A stretch of DNA of 64,000 bases from NCBI GenBank assembly GCA_023245935.1, contig JAHFJM010000005.1, forward strand, positions 1-64,000, given 5' to 3'. Under the pieces are notes generated by a model. That model searched no databases. It had not been told where the DNA came from and worked only from the letters and a program-made list of their open reading frames with translations. Origin of the DNA: Candidatus Peribacteria bacterium (lineage in GTDB: Bacteria; Patescibacteriota; Gracilibacteria; Peribacterales; Peribacteraceae). Shown here piece by piece: positions 1-8,443 of the stretch. The first letter of the stretch is position 1; the number at the start of each line of letters is the position of its first letter. The position numbers and the translations under genes were made by a program.

Positions 1-76
1 GGTGGGCAATACAAGATTCGAACTTGTGACCTCCACAATGTCAATGTGGCGCTCTAACCAGCTGAGCTAATTGCCC
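1..76 (-). tRNA. tRNA-Val (anticodon GAC)
   Basis: The reverse complement folds as a full cloverleaf. The acceptor GGGCAAT pairs with ATTGCCC, the D arm reads GCTC...GAGC, and the anticodon stem CCACA/TGTGG encloses the loop TTGACAT, giving anticodon GAC (valine). The T arm is ACAAG-TTCGAAT-CTTGT. Discriminator A and CC are encoded and the last CCA base lies just outside the window. A second tRNA-Val (TAC) lies at 25489. Confidence 0.95.
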
Positions 77-206
77 TTATTTTTACGAAGGAACGTGAAG
101 GAAGGGTACGGATAAGAGAAGCCTTGGTCAATCGATGTCCGTTTGCAAATCCCACCGAACTTTCTACTACTTCGTCACAGCTTTCCAGCTCTGCAAGACA
201 GAGCAA

Positions 207-215
207 TGTGGAAAA
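207..215 (-). promoter_or_regulatory. DnaA-box-like 9-mer upstream of rseP-dnaA
   Basis: The minus strand reads TTTTCCACA, which fits the relaxed DnaA box TTWTNCACA. It sits about 70 bp upstream of rseP, the first gene of the apparent rseP-dnaA unit, so autoregulation by DnaA is possible. It is a single 9-mer and could be chance. Confidence 0.3.
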
Positions 216-278
216 CTTTTTTGTTTTGCACACGTCTGGTACTTTCACTCCCTCGACTGATTTTGGTCCCCCTCCTCC

Positions 279-1391
279 ATGACGCTTCTCATCACCGTCG
301 TCGCGTTCGTCCTGCTGCTCACGCTCCTCATCATCATCCATGAGCTCGGGCATTTCGCCGCAGCGAAGTTCTTCGGAGTGGAAGTGGAAGAATTCGGTTT
401 CGGGCTTCCTCCGAGGGCAAAAACGCTGTTCACGAGAGGAAAGACCGTGTTCTCACTCAACTGGATACCGTTCGGGGGTTTCGTACGACTGAAGGGAGAG
501 AATGAAGTCGATGCGGAGAAGAGATTCGAGCAGGGCAGTTTCGCGAGTGCGAGTTTCCATGCTCGCATTCTCATTCTCTGCGGAGGGGTACTCATGAATT
601 TTCTTCTGGCATTCTCGCTCCTCACACTCGGGTTCTCGGTCGGGAGGTGGGTGCCGAATTTCTATCAGTCGATCGAAGAAATGCAGGAAGCGTCGGCGCG
701 AGGGGAGATCTTCCTTGAGACGGGTGTCTATATTTCCGACGTACTGCCCGGAGGTCCTGCCGCGAAGGCGGGTATCGTGAAGGAGAGTGCGATCCAGTCG
801 ATCGATGGAGTTCCGGTGACGAGTCCGGTGGATGTTGTGGAATTTCAGAAAGGAAAATCGCGTGTCACCTACGTTCTGATGGAAGGCGAGAAGAAAACGA
901 GTCGTACGGTAGTCGTCACCCTCGAGGACGGAAAGTCGGGCATCGCCATTTCTCCTTTCGCGGCAAAACTGTCCGCTCCCCTACGGCCCGTACTGACCGC
1001 GGTCAAGCTTTCGAAAAAAGAGACCGTGTTCATGACGGTGCAGACCGTCCACGGTATTCTGAATCTCTTCCGTTCGCTCGCAACGAAGGGACACGTTCCC
1101 GAGGGCATCACCGGCATCGTCGGGATCGCCGTGCTCACGTACAGTTCGGTGCAGGAAGGGTTCATGACCTACTTGCGTCTCGTGGCTTTGCTCAGCCTCA
1201 GTCTTGCGATTCTCAACATCCTGCCGCTTCCGGCTCTGGATGGCGGACGCCTGCTTTTTGTGCTGATCGAGATGATCATCCGACGACCGCTGAATCAGCG
1301 TTTTGAATTGATGGTGAACGCCGGCGGATTCTTTCTGCTCATCGCGCTCATCATCATCATCACATTCAATGATGTCATCCATCTCTTCTAA
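279..1391 (+). CDS. rseP: Site-2 protease RseP/RasP family zinc metalloprotease
   Basis: This 370-residue M50 intramembrane protease should cleave membrane-bound anti-sigma factors or signal-peptide remnants within the inner membrane. The zinc motif HELGH is at residues 21-25 in the first membrane helix. A PDZ-like segment follows around residues 140-220 (VLPGGPAAKAGI), and the C-terminal NILPLPALDGG motif supplies the third zinc ligand. Size and architecture match single-PDZ RseP/RasP. The TAA stop overlaps the dnaA ATG by one base (TAATG), so the two are probably co-transcribed and translationally coupled. No Shine-Dalgarno sequence is evident. Confidence 0.93.
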   Translation: MTLLITVVAFVLLLTLLIIIHELGHFAAAKFFGVEVEEFGFGLPPRAKTLFTRGKTVFSLNWIPFGGFVRLKGENEVDAEKRFEQGSFASASFHARILILCGGVLMNFLLAFSLLTLGFSVGRWVPNFYQSIEEMQEASARGEIFLETGVYISDVLPGGPAAKAGIVKESAIQSIDGVPVTSPVDVVEFQKGKSRVTYVLMEGEKKTSRTVVVTLEDGKSGIAISPFAAKLSAPLRPVLTAVKLSKKETVFMTVQTVHGILNLFRSLATKGHVPEGITGIVGIAVLTYSSVQEGFMTYLRLVALLSLSLAILNILPLPALDGGRLLFVLIEMIIRRPLNQRFELMVNAGGFFLLIALIIIITFNDVIHLF

Positions 1392-2827
1392 TGACTTCCT
1401 CTCCCGATCTCAATCTCTGGCTGAAAGTCCTTCAGAAAATCGAGCCGCAGCTCCAGCGCGGACAGTTCATCACGTGGTTCAAAGACACCACGATCCTCGG
1501 TCGGGACAATGCCACCGTCGTGATCGGTCTGCCGCTTCCGATGTTTCTGAACTGGCACCTCGAACACTATCGAACCACGACACTCGATGCGCTTCGCGAG
1601 ATCGATCCGACCGTCGAGCAGATCGTGTATCAGGTTGACAACGGTCTCAAGGACGACCTCCAGCGCACGCTTCGGCTCCTCGAGCATTTCCCCGAAAAGA
1701 AGCCGAGGAAACTCCCGAATAAATCCGAGGTGAAGATCGCGGAAGGCTTAACGAGCAAAATCGGGAACTCGCGGTACACGCTCGAAAATTTCGTCGTCGG
1801 TGCGAATAACCGTCTTGCGCACGCGGCGTGTTCGGCTGCCGCCTCAGACCCGGGAGGGAAGTACAACCCGCTTTTTCTTTACGGTGGAGTTGGGCTTGGG
1901 AAGACACATCTCCTGCAGGCAACCGGCAACGCCATTCACCGTACGCTCCCTCATGCTGCGATTCTCTACACGACGACGGAGGACTTTACGAATCAGGTGA
2001 TCGAGGCGATCCAGCACAGCAAGATGGAACAGTTCCGCCGCCGCTACCGCGAGGTCGATGTGTTCATCATCGACGACGTGCAGTTCCTTGCCAACAAAGA
2101 GCGCACGCAGGAGGAGCTCTTCCATACGTTCAATACGCTCACCGAAGACCGCAAGCAGGTGATCATCAGTTCCGATCGAGCGCCGAAGGAACTCTCGGGA
2201 CTACAAGAGCGCTTGGTCTCGCGTTTCGAGCGCGGGATGATCGCAGACTTGAGCCAGCCGGATTACGAAACGCGCTTCGCGATTCTGTCGGAGAAGAGCA
2301 AAGAGTACGGACTCTTGCTCGATCAGAAAGTCATCGATTACGTCGCCCGGTACGCTACCCGAAGCGTTCGGCAACTCGAGGGCATTCTCATGCAGGCGGT
2401 TGCGCAGTACGAGCTGGAGCATTGCGTCCCGACGGTGAAATCGATCGCGGAGATCATGCGCAAACTCGGTGATGAACCTTCGTTGCTTCCGAAAACGGAC
2501 GTCGGTTTCGTTGCTCCGCCGCAACATGCGATTTCTTTTCAGGATGTCCTCGAAGAAGTCAGTCGGTACTACTCCGTCTCCGTTCCCGACATGCTGGGTC
2601 AGTCGCGTGTGCGGGAGATCCTGGTTCCGCGGCACATCGCCATGTACATCGGGAAGAAGCATCTGCAGATGAGTTACGTCCGTCTCGGTGAATCGTTCAG
2701 CAACCGAGACCATACGACGGTGATGCATGCGGTGCAGAAGATCACGAGCAAAATGGATGAGGATCCGCAGCTGCTCAGGGAAATACGAACGTTGGAGAAA
2801 GAGGTGGGGCTTACGGTGGCAAGATAA
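1391..2827 (+). CDS. dnaA: Chromosomal replication initiator DnaA
   Basis: DnaA is the AAA+ initiator that binds DnaA boxes and melts the origin. Domain I is at residues 1-85. The Walker A motif GGVGLGKT is at about 165-172 and Walker B FIIDD at about 225-229. A sensor-2 arginine region follows (ATRSVRQLEG), then the C-terminal DNA-binding domain with the signature motif around RDHTTVMHA. At 478 residues it is full length. The setting is unusual: it lies between rseP and thrS rather than beside dnaN, recF or rpmH, and no cluster of DnaA boxes adjoins it, so the origin may be elsewhere. Confidence 0.97.
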   Translation: MTSSPDLNLWLKVLQKIEPQLQRGQFITWFKDTTILGRDNATVVIGLPLPMFLNWHLEHYRTTTLDALREIDPTVEQIVYQVDNGLKDDLQRTLRLLEHFPEKKPRKLPNKSEVKIAEGLTSKIGNSRYTLENFVVGANNRLAHAACSAAASDPGGKYNPLFLYGGVGLGKTHLLQATGNAIHRTLPHAAILYTTTEDFTNQVIEAIQHSKMEQFRRRYREVDVFIIDDVQFLANKERTQEELFHTFNTLTEDRKQVIISSDRAPKELSGLQERLVSRFERGMIADLSQPDYETRFAILSEKSKEYGLLLDQKVIDYVARYATRSVRQLEGILMQAVAQYELEHCVPTVKSIAEIMRKLGDEPSLLPKTDVGFVAPPQHAISFQDVLEEVSRYYSVSVPDMLGQSRVREILVPRHIAMYIGKKHLQMSYVRLGESFSNRDHTTVMHAVQKITSKMDEDPQLLREIRTLEKEVGLTVAR

Positions 2828-2845
2828 GAATGCTATTCTCGTTCC

Positions 2846-4642
2846 ATGCCACCCGAGGTCGATTCTCTCTTCAAGCTCCGTCACTCCCTTGCGCACGTTC
2901 TTGCGCAGGCAGTCACGAAGTTGTGGCCGGGAACGCTGATCACGATCGGACCGCCGATCGATGACGGTTGTTATTACGATTTTCTCTTCCCGCAGCCGAT
3001 TTCCGAGACTGATTTCGCAGTGATCGAGAAAGAGATGCGGAAAATCATCAATCAGGGGCAGACGTTCCGTTGCGACACGCTTAATGTGACGGATGCGAAG
3101 AAATTTTGGCGAGCACAGAAGCAGAAATTCAAAGTCGAATTGATCGAAGATCTGGAGAAGAACGAAAAAGTGACCGAAGTGACGCACTATGCAAACATCG
3201 GTCCGAAAGGGGAGGAGACGTTCGTGGATCTCTGTCGCGGCGGGCACGTTGAAAATTTAAAAGAAATCCCAGCCGATGCTTTCAAAATCATGAAAGTTGC
3301 CGGATCGTACTGGCGCGGTGATGAGAAACGCGAGCAGCTGACGCGCATCTATGTCGTTGCGTTCTCGAGCAAAGAAGAACTGAAAGCGCATCTCGCGATG
3401 CTGGAGGAAGCGAAGCGCAGAGATCACCGCAAGCTTGGAAAAGAGTTGGATCTCTTCGCGTTCAGCGATCTCGTCGGCTCCGGTTTGCCGCTCTGGACGG
3501 TGAAGGGGACGCTGCTCCGGAATCTCCTCGATCAGCTCGTGTTCGAGCTCCGGAGTGCCAAGGGGTACGACCGCGTGACGATCCCGCACATCACCAAGAA
3601 AGAGCTCTACGAAACGAGCGGGCACTGGCAGAAATTCAGCAATGAGCTCTTTCGCATCACCACGCGTGAGGGGCACGAGTTCGCGATGAAGCCGATGAAC
3701 TGTCCGCACCACACGCAGATTTTTGCGTCGCGTCAGCGCAGTTACCGCGACATGCCGCAGCGCTATGCCGAGACGACCGCTTGCTACCGCGATGAGCAGA
3801 CCGGAGAACTTCACGGGCTCTCACGTGTTCGCGGTTTCACGCAGGATGATGCGCACGTGTTCTGCAGACAGATTCAGGTGAAGGATGAAATTCTTGCGAT
3901 TTGGGAAATCGTCGATTCGTTCTACGCAACGGTTGGCTTCGGGAAGCTGAAAGTTCGTCTCTCTCTGCATGATCCCAAAGCACCCGAGAAGTATCTCGGC
4001 ACACCGGAAATGTGGAAGCGCGCGGAGACGTCGCTTCGCGAGATCGCCGTTTCACGCAAAGCGGACTTCTTCGAGTCTCTCGGGGAGGCTGCGTTCTACG
4101 GGCCGAAAGTTGATTTCATCACGAAGGATTCGATCGGTCGCGAGTGGCAGGTGGCTACGATTCAGCTCGACATCAACATGCCTGAGCGGTTCAACCTGTC
4201 CTGCATGAATGAGCAGGGCGAAGAGGAGCGCATCGTCATGATCCACGCTGCCATCATGGGTTCCATCGAGCGGTTCCTCTCCATCTACATCGAGCACACG
4301 GCAGGGCTCTTTCCGCTCTGGCTCGCCCCCGTGCAGATCGCACTCGTGCCGGTCGCAGCGGTGCACGAAGAGTACGCGCAGAACCTCGCTCTGGAACTCA
4401 AGAAGAACGGAATGCGCTGCGAGTTCATGGCTTCATCGGAGTCTCTCGGGAAGCGCGTTCGAGAGGGCGAGAAGATGAAGATTCCGTACCTGCTTGTGAT
4501 GGGAGACAGGGAAGTGACCGAGAAGTCCGTGACGGTTCGCAATGTGAAGACGAAAAACCAGGTTGCCGTGCCGGTTTCCGAATTCATCAGCAAGACACTC
4601 GAAGATATCAAAGCGAGGAAGTTGGAGGGGTCGATTGGATAA
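2846..4642 (+). CDS. thrS: Threonyl-tRNA synthetase lacking the TGS domain
   Basis: This class II synthetase charges tRNA-Thr. The protein (598 residues) begins directly in the editing domain with HSLAHVLAQAV, and DLCRGGHV completes the editing site. The catalytic core shows KPMNCPHH, motif 2 (CYRDEQTGELHGLSRVRGFTQDDAHVF) with zinc ligands Cys and His, and the third ligand in MIHAAIMGSIERF. An anticodon-binding domain follows. About 45-60 residues corresponding to the N-terminal TGS domain of 640-residue ThrRS are missing. The start is supported by TATTCT at 2834-2839, six bases before the ATG, and no upstream in-frame extension encodes a TGS. Confidence 0.96.
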   Translation: MPPEVDSLFKLRHSLAHVLAQAVTKLWPGTLITIGPPIDDGCYYDFLFPQPISETDFAVIEKEMRKIINQGQTFRCDTLNVTDAKKFWRAQKQKFKVELIEDLEKNEKVTEVTHYANIGPKGEETFVDLCRGGHVENLKEIPADAFKIMKVAGSYWRGDEKREQLTRIYVVAFSSKEELKAHLAMLEEAKRRDHRKLGKELDLFAFSDLVGSGLPLWTVKGTLLRNLLDQLVFELRSAKGYDRVTIPHITKKELYETSGHWQKFSNELFRITTREGHEFAMKPMNCPHHTQIFASRQRSYRDMPQRYAETTACYRDEQTGELHGLSRVRGFTQDDAHVFCRQIQVKDEILAIWEIVDSFYATVGFGKLKVRLSLHDPKAPEKYLGTPEMWKRAETSLREIAVSRKADFFESLGEAAFYGPKVDFITKDSIGREWQVATIQLDINMPERFNLSCMNEQGEEERIVMIHAAIMGSIERFLSIYIEHTAGLFPLWLAPVQIALVPVAAVHEEYAQNLALELKKNGMRCEFMASSESLGKRVREGEKMKIPYLLVMGDREVTEKSVTVRNVKTKNQVAVPVSEFISKTLEDIKARKLEGSIG

Positions 4643-4663
4643 AAGATTTCCAAGAAGTGTTTT

Positions 4664-4882
4664 CTACCTGTGTTTGGGATACAGCCACGCACTTTTGCCA
4701 TCCATTCGCACGACTCCACGCTGCTTTAAATTGTCACAAACTTCCATGACCTTACTGACTTGATGTCCCGTCGTCTGCGCAATGAAATCGACATGCAGTT
4801 CACACTTGTACGTTCTGAGAAGACGCACTACATCGAGTGTAGGTGTAGCTGATCGACGTTCTGGGGATGATAATTTATTCAT
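4664..4882 (-). CDS. Small winged-helix-like protein (72 aa)
   Basis: No exact family is recognised. The predicted fold is helix-turn-helix plus wing: a helix (VVRLLRTYKCELHVDFIAQ), a second and third helix around TGHQVSKVMEVCDNLKQRG, and a beta wing (VVRMDGKSAWLYP), as in MarR/ArsR-like modules. It fills most of the gap between thrS and the Lgt-like gene on the opposite strand. The minus strand carries TATAGT eleven bases before the ATG (4894-4899) and no Shine-Dalgarno sequence. It could be a small DNA-binding regulator; function unknown. Confidence 0.55.
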   Translation of the reverse strand: MNKLSSPERRSATPTLDVVRLLRTYKCELHVDFIAQTTGHQVSKVMEVCDNLKQRGVVRMDGKSAWLYPKHR

Positions 4883-5008
4883 GGAAGGAGGGGACTATAT
4901 TTCGATACTCTCTCATTGTCTCTTCGATTGTCAAATAAGTTCTTCTCATAGCGAGCAAAATTCTCACGCGGTTGGCATCGAGTTCCAGTTTCCTGCTACT
5001 CTGAGGAT

Positions 5009-5932
5009 ATGTTCGAAGCCATCGAATTCGGCCCGATGATTCTCTGGATGCGCGTGGTGTTCCTGCTCCTTGCCGTGTGGCTCTCCACGGAATTTTTCCT
5101 GCGGCTTGCGGGGTCGGCAAGTCTCAGTATCCAGAGCGTGAAGGACAACGCAAAATGGCATCTGCTTGCCTTTCTCGTCATGGGAAGACTCCTTGCGATC
5201 GTTGCCAATTACCAGGCGTACCTCAAGAATTTTTCCAGGATTTTCATCGTCTGGGACGGGGAGTTCAGTTTCCTTGGCGGTGCCATCGGAATCGGGCTCG
5301 TTCTCTTCTGGTCGACGAGGAGCCAACGGGCAACATTTTTACAATGGTTGGATGTTCTGCTCCCCGCAACCACGTTCGGTCTTGCATTCGACTGGATCGG
5401 CATGTTCCTCTCCGCACAGTCCTACGGAAAGCCGACGAATAGAGCATGGGGCATTGTGATGGATACCTTCAACGTGCGGTACTCCGTACCGATCCATCCC
5501 GTGCAGCTCTACTACGCGTTCTTTTACTTCGCTCTCACGTTCGCGCTTCTCCTCATCCGCAAGCACAGCAAGCGTGCGGGAGCCGAGACGCTCCTCGGGA
5601 TCATTGCAGCGTCGATTGCCGTGTTTCTCTTCGAGTTCCTCCGCGGGGATTTCGGTATTCCCGTGTTCGCGATGATCTCCGATTTTATTTTTCTCGGCTG
5701 CCTCTTCGTCAGTCTCGGCATTCTTGCCGTCATCGAACAACGGTTGAGCGAGCGAAGCAACCTGATCTACAGTTCTTCCGTTGCCGCGCTGACACTCGTC
5801 TACGTCTTCCTGAGACCGTTCATTGAGTTTCCACAGTATCAGCTTCGTTTCAGTCAGGTCCTTGCGGTCCTTGCTCTCCTTTCGACCGTCGTTTATGTTG
5901 TCGTGCATCGACGCAAGTACCCCCACCTCTAA
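5009..5932 (+). CDS. Lgt-like (prolipoprotein diacylglyceryl transferase family) membrane protein, divergent active site
   Basis: The 307-residue protein has about seven membrane segments and aligns in outline with Lgt, which attaches diacylglycerol to the lipobox cysteine of prolipoproteins. Matching landmarks are VWDGEFSFLGGAIG (Lgt: WDGGMSFHGGLIG), HPVQLYY (HPSQLYE) and FEFLRGD (VEFFRQPD). Residues important in E. coli Lgt are not conserved: His103 aligns to Leu, and the GRLGNFINGE segment reads DWIGMFLSAQ, losing Arg143 and Asn146. It may be a neofunctionalised homologue. TACTCT at 4997-5002, six bases before the ATG, supports the start. The next gene begins directly after the stop. Confidence 0.7.
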   Translation: MFEAIEFGPMILWMRVVFLLLAVWLSTEFFLRLAGSASLSIQSVKDNAKWHLLAFLVMGRLLAIVANYQAYLKNFSRIFIVWDGEFSFLGGAIGIGLVLFWSTRSQRATFLQWLDVLLPATTFGLAFDWIGMFLSAQSYGKPTNRAWGIVMDTFNVRYSVPIHPVQLYYAFFYFALTFALLLIRKHSKRAGAETLLGIIAASIAVFLFEFLRGDFGIPVFAMISDFIFLGCLFVSLGILAVIEQRLSERSNLIYSSSVAALTLVYVFLRPFIEFPQYQLRFSQVLAVLALLSTVVYVVVHRRKYPHL

Positions 5933-6259
5933 ATGGATTTTCTTTCTTCACTCGTTCAGAACGTCTCTGTTTTTTTCTCCGCAGATCCTTCCGTTCTCCT
6001 CGTTCAGTCGCTGACGATCGGTGCAACGTGCATCATCGTTTTCCTCGTTCTGTACGCCACTCGCGACATTCTTCTGCGCACGCAATCCTTCCTCCTTCAG
6101 ATTTTCTGCATTCTTCTCGTCGCAGCGTTGCCGGTGGTCGGTTTCCTTCTCTATCTGCTGATCCGTCCGACTCGCACGACTTCGGAGCGACGGCTCGAAC
6201 AGAAGCTCGATAAGCTCTTGCAGATGATGCAAAAGAAAGGACAGGAGAAAAAGAAGTAA
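5933..6259 (+). CDS. Small membrane protein with cytoplasmic charged tail (108 aa)
   Basis: No family is recognised. Two hydrophobic segments, at about residues 22-42 and 52-76, precede a highly charged C-terminal helix rich in Lys, Arg, Glu and Gln (ERRLEQKLDKLLQMMQKKG) that looks like a short coiled coil. The ATG immediately follows the TAA of the Lgt-like gene, so the two are very probably translationally coupled and may act together in the membrane. Confidence 0.75.
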   Translation: MDFLSSLVQNVSVFFSADPSVLLVQSLTIGATCIIVFLVLYATRDILLRTQSFLLQIFCILLVAALPVVGFLLYLLIRPTRTTSERRLEQKLDKLLQMMQKKGQEKKK

Positions 6260-6315
6260 ATTTCGAATTCATTTTTTGCTTTTGGAATTTCGTACGATCC
6301 TATAAGCTCCCCGCT

Positions 6316-6723
6316 GTGACGTACTTCCTCTCCTACTGGTTCTGGCCCAATCCCGCTGGATGGCACTATCATGATGCGCGCGTGGAGACACTCCTGATTG
6401 TGTCCGCTACGCTTGTCGTTTTGTCGTTCGTGATCAGTCGTTGGAGAGCGCGTAATGCCAATCCGATCACTCGCAATCTTTCAAAGAGTTGGTCTTCCGC
6501 TTCGTTCTGGTTTGGATTCGTTGCGCTGATCTTGACGGTGAGTCGAGTGGAGACCATTCAGTTTCTCTCCATGCGCATTCTGTGGGCACTCTGGTTTCTG
6601 TTTCTTGCGCTCTTCGTTTTACTCCAGATCGTTCAGTTCCAGCGAAGGCATTACACGGTTGTGAAGCGAGCGCACGTTGCAGACGAGAGAGATCGCTATT
6701 TGCCAAAGAAGAAGGTTCGGTAG
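6316..6723 (+). CDS. Hypothetical membrane protein (135 aa)
   Basis: No family is recognised. Three membrane helices are predicted at about residues 24-42, 62-82 and 86-107, followed by a basic tail (KRAHVADERDRYLPKKKVR). It starts with GTG; TATAAG lies nine bases upstream. It belongs to a same-strand run of membrane and exported proteins between the Lgt-like gene and eno. Confidence 0.65.
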   Translation: MTYFLSYWFWPNPAGWHYHDARVETLLIVSATLVVLSFVISRWRARNANPITRNLSKSWSSASFWFGFVALILTVSRVETIQFLSMRILWALWFLFLALFVLLQIVQFQRRHYTVVKRAHVADERDRYLPKKKVR

Positions 6724-6747
6724 TTTCTGTACGTATGGGAGGTTCTA

Positions 6748-7584
6748 TTGACATGCCTCTTTGACTCGTGGAGAATCACCGTTCCTGTGCCTCTCAAGCA
6801 TCACACAGAAACGGCGTACCTGATCTTCCTCGCACTGGTGATGTGCGTTTCGGGCTTCATTGTTTCCCTCCTGCCGCCTCTGCCTGAGGGTCTCACGTAC
6901 TGTTTGATCTTCTTCGCGCTCGCAGCCCTCTATCCGATTGTTCTTCTTCCGACCTTCAAGCGCAATCGTGTCGATTACGAGTTTCGTCTCCTGCATTGGT
7001 TTCCCGCGGGGATGTTCTTCCTCTGGCTTCTCCTGCAAATCAGCGATCCGTACTGGACATGGTTCCATATTCTGAACCTCGGTTTCTTCTTCCTCTGGAG
7101 TTTGCCGATGGTGGCGTTCGGTCTCGTCTGCATCATTCTGTTCTCCATTCACGTCATTCGCCGCCGCACGGTACGAGTGCCGATCGTTGTTCTCTTCCTT
7201 GTGCTCTTCACCGCCGGGTCTCTGGTGGCGGAATCGAAGGGATGGAACGAGCGATTGCAAGCGAATTTTTCCGCAGCACAATTCGCAACTCTCCTGAGTC
7301 CGGTGACGTCACGGATGCGACCGCTCCTCCGACTGGTCACTTCTTCGCAGGTCGGCAGCGGTACCGTATCGCAGACTGTCACAGCATCTGCCTCCGTTGC
7401 ATCATCGGATACGATTATCATGAAGAATCCTCCTTCATCTTCTGTTCGCGCACCCGTCATCATCAGTGATCATATGCCGAAGAGACTGCCGAAATCCGGT
7501 CCTGAGTTCTCGTTCGTTCTTTTCGTGACACTTCTCGGGCTGTACATCGGTACGCTCCATGCACGGAATCGGGAACGCGCGTAG
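6748..7584 (+). CDS. Hypothetical membrane protein (about 278 aa)
   Basis: No family is recognised. Several hydrophobic helices fill the first 160 residues (for example YLIFLALVMCVSGFIVSLL and VALVIL-type stretches), then a Ser/Thr-rich region and a final helix near residues 253-272. The TTG start is chosen because GGGAGG precedes it by five bases; an alternative GTG at 6787 has weaker support. The TAG stop at 7582-7584 doubles as the first bases of the TAGACT hexamer in front of the next gene. Confidence 0.65.
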   Translation: MTCLFDSWRITVPVPLKHHTETAYLIFLALVMCVSGFIVSLLPPLPEGLTYCLIFFALAALYPIVLLPTFKRNRVDYEFRLLHWFPAGMFFLWLLLQISDPYWTWFHILNLGFFFLWSLPMVAFGLVCIILFSIHVIRRRTVRVPIVVLFLVLFTAGSLVAESKGWNERLQANFSAAQFATLLSPVTSRMRPLLRLVTSSQVGSGTVSQTVTASASVASSDTIIMKNPPSSSVRAPVIISDHMPKRLPKSGPEFSFVLFVTLLGLYIGTLHARNRERA

Positions 7585-7593
7585 ACTGCGAAC

Positions 7594-8343
7594 ATGAAGC
7601 AACGTTCGATCGTCGTTCTCTCGGCTTCGGTTGTGTTTATTGTCGCCGCATTCTTGATCGTTCATGCACTCGAAAGCCGTTTGGAGCGTACCCGATTGAT
7701 GAAGCTGCAGGAGCAGATCAGTAAGCCGCCGGTCGAACCGTTTTCTTCCGGTACCCGGTCTGAGACTGTATCACGCAGCGCAGTGAACTGGGATGTGCCG
7801 TTTACGTCGCAGGCGCCACATGCAGTTTGGGATTCTTTTCATGAGGAAGCCTGCGAAGAAGCGAGCGTGTTGATGGTTCTTCGGTATTTCTCCGGTCGTC
7901 CCATTCTCGGACCCGATGATGCGGAGCGTTCCATTCGGCATCTGGCCAGCATCAATACTGTTCTTGGATACGGTGTCGATGATTCTGCAGAGGATATTGT
8001 TGCGTTTCTTGGGTCGCAGGATTCTTCCCTTTCCATTACCATCTATCGCAATCCATCGATCAGCGATTTGCAAGATTCACTTTCTGCCGGTTCCCTCATC
8101 ATCGTTCCCGCGATGGGTCAGCAACTTCATAATCCTTACTTTCAGACTCCCGGTCCCCGGTATCACATGCTTGTGCTGCGTGGTTATACAAGTGATGGGT
8201 ACGTGATTACCAATGATCCAGGCACGAGACACGGCGAGCAGTATGCGTACCGATGGGATACTCTCGTGAACGCGATTCATGATTGGAATGGGGGAGAGGT
8301 GGAGAGCGGGGAGAAGGTGGTGATTGTCGTGAAGAAAAGTTAA
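7594..8343 (+). CDS. Membrane-anchored C39-like (papain-fold) cysteine peptidase-like protein
   Basis: The 249-residue protein has an N-terminal signal-anchor (about residues 5-25) and an extracytoplasmic domain of the Peptidase_C39_2 type. The catalytic Cys is in EEACEEAS (Cys87), the His in YHMLVLRGY (His191) and the Asp in TNDPGT (Asp208). The [12 protein letters not shown] lead-in to the cysteine is typical of this family. Substrate unknown; it has no ABC-transporter partner, unlike bacteriocin-processing C39 domains. TAGACT at 7582-7587, six bases before the ATG, supports the start. Confidence 0.8.
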   Translation: MKQRSIVVLSASVVFIVAAFLIVHALESRLERTRLMKLQEQISKPPVEPFSSGTRSETVSRSAVNWDVPFTSQAPHAVWDSFHEEACEEASVLMVLRYFSGRPILGPDDAERSIRHLASINTVLGYGVDDSAEDIVAFLGSQDSSLSITIYRNPSISDLQDSLSAGSLIIVPAMGQQLHNPYFQTPGPRYHMLVLRGYTSDGYVITNDPGTRHGEQYAYRWDTLVNAIHDWNGGEVESGEKVVIVVKKS

Positions 8344-8430
8344 AAGTTTACAGTTACAAGTGGAAAGTGTGCATACATTCGCCTACAGTGGGCGCAGTTT
8401 TTTACTTCGAGCTTTCAACTTTAAACTTTT
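8342..8430. repeat. AT-rich inverted repeat before eno
   Basis: The arm aaaagtttacagtt (8342-8355) pairs with aactttaaactttt (8417-8430) at 13 of 14 positions. The spacer is about 60 bases. It fills the gap between the C39-like gene and eno and could act as a terminator-like or mRNA-stabilising structure. A similar composition occurs at 24931-25004. Confidence 0.5.
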
Positions 8431-8443
8431 CACTTCTTTTTTT

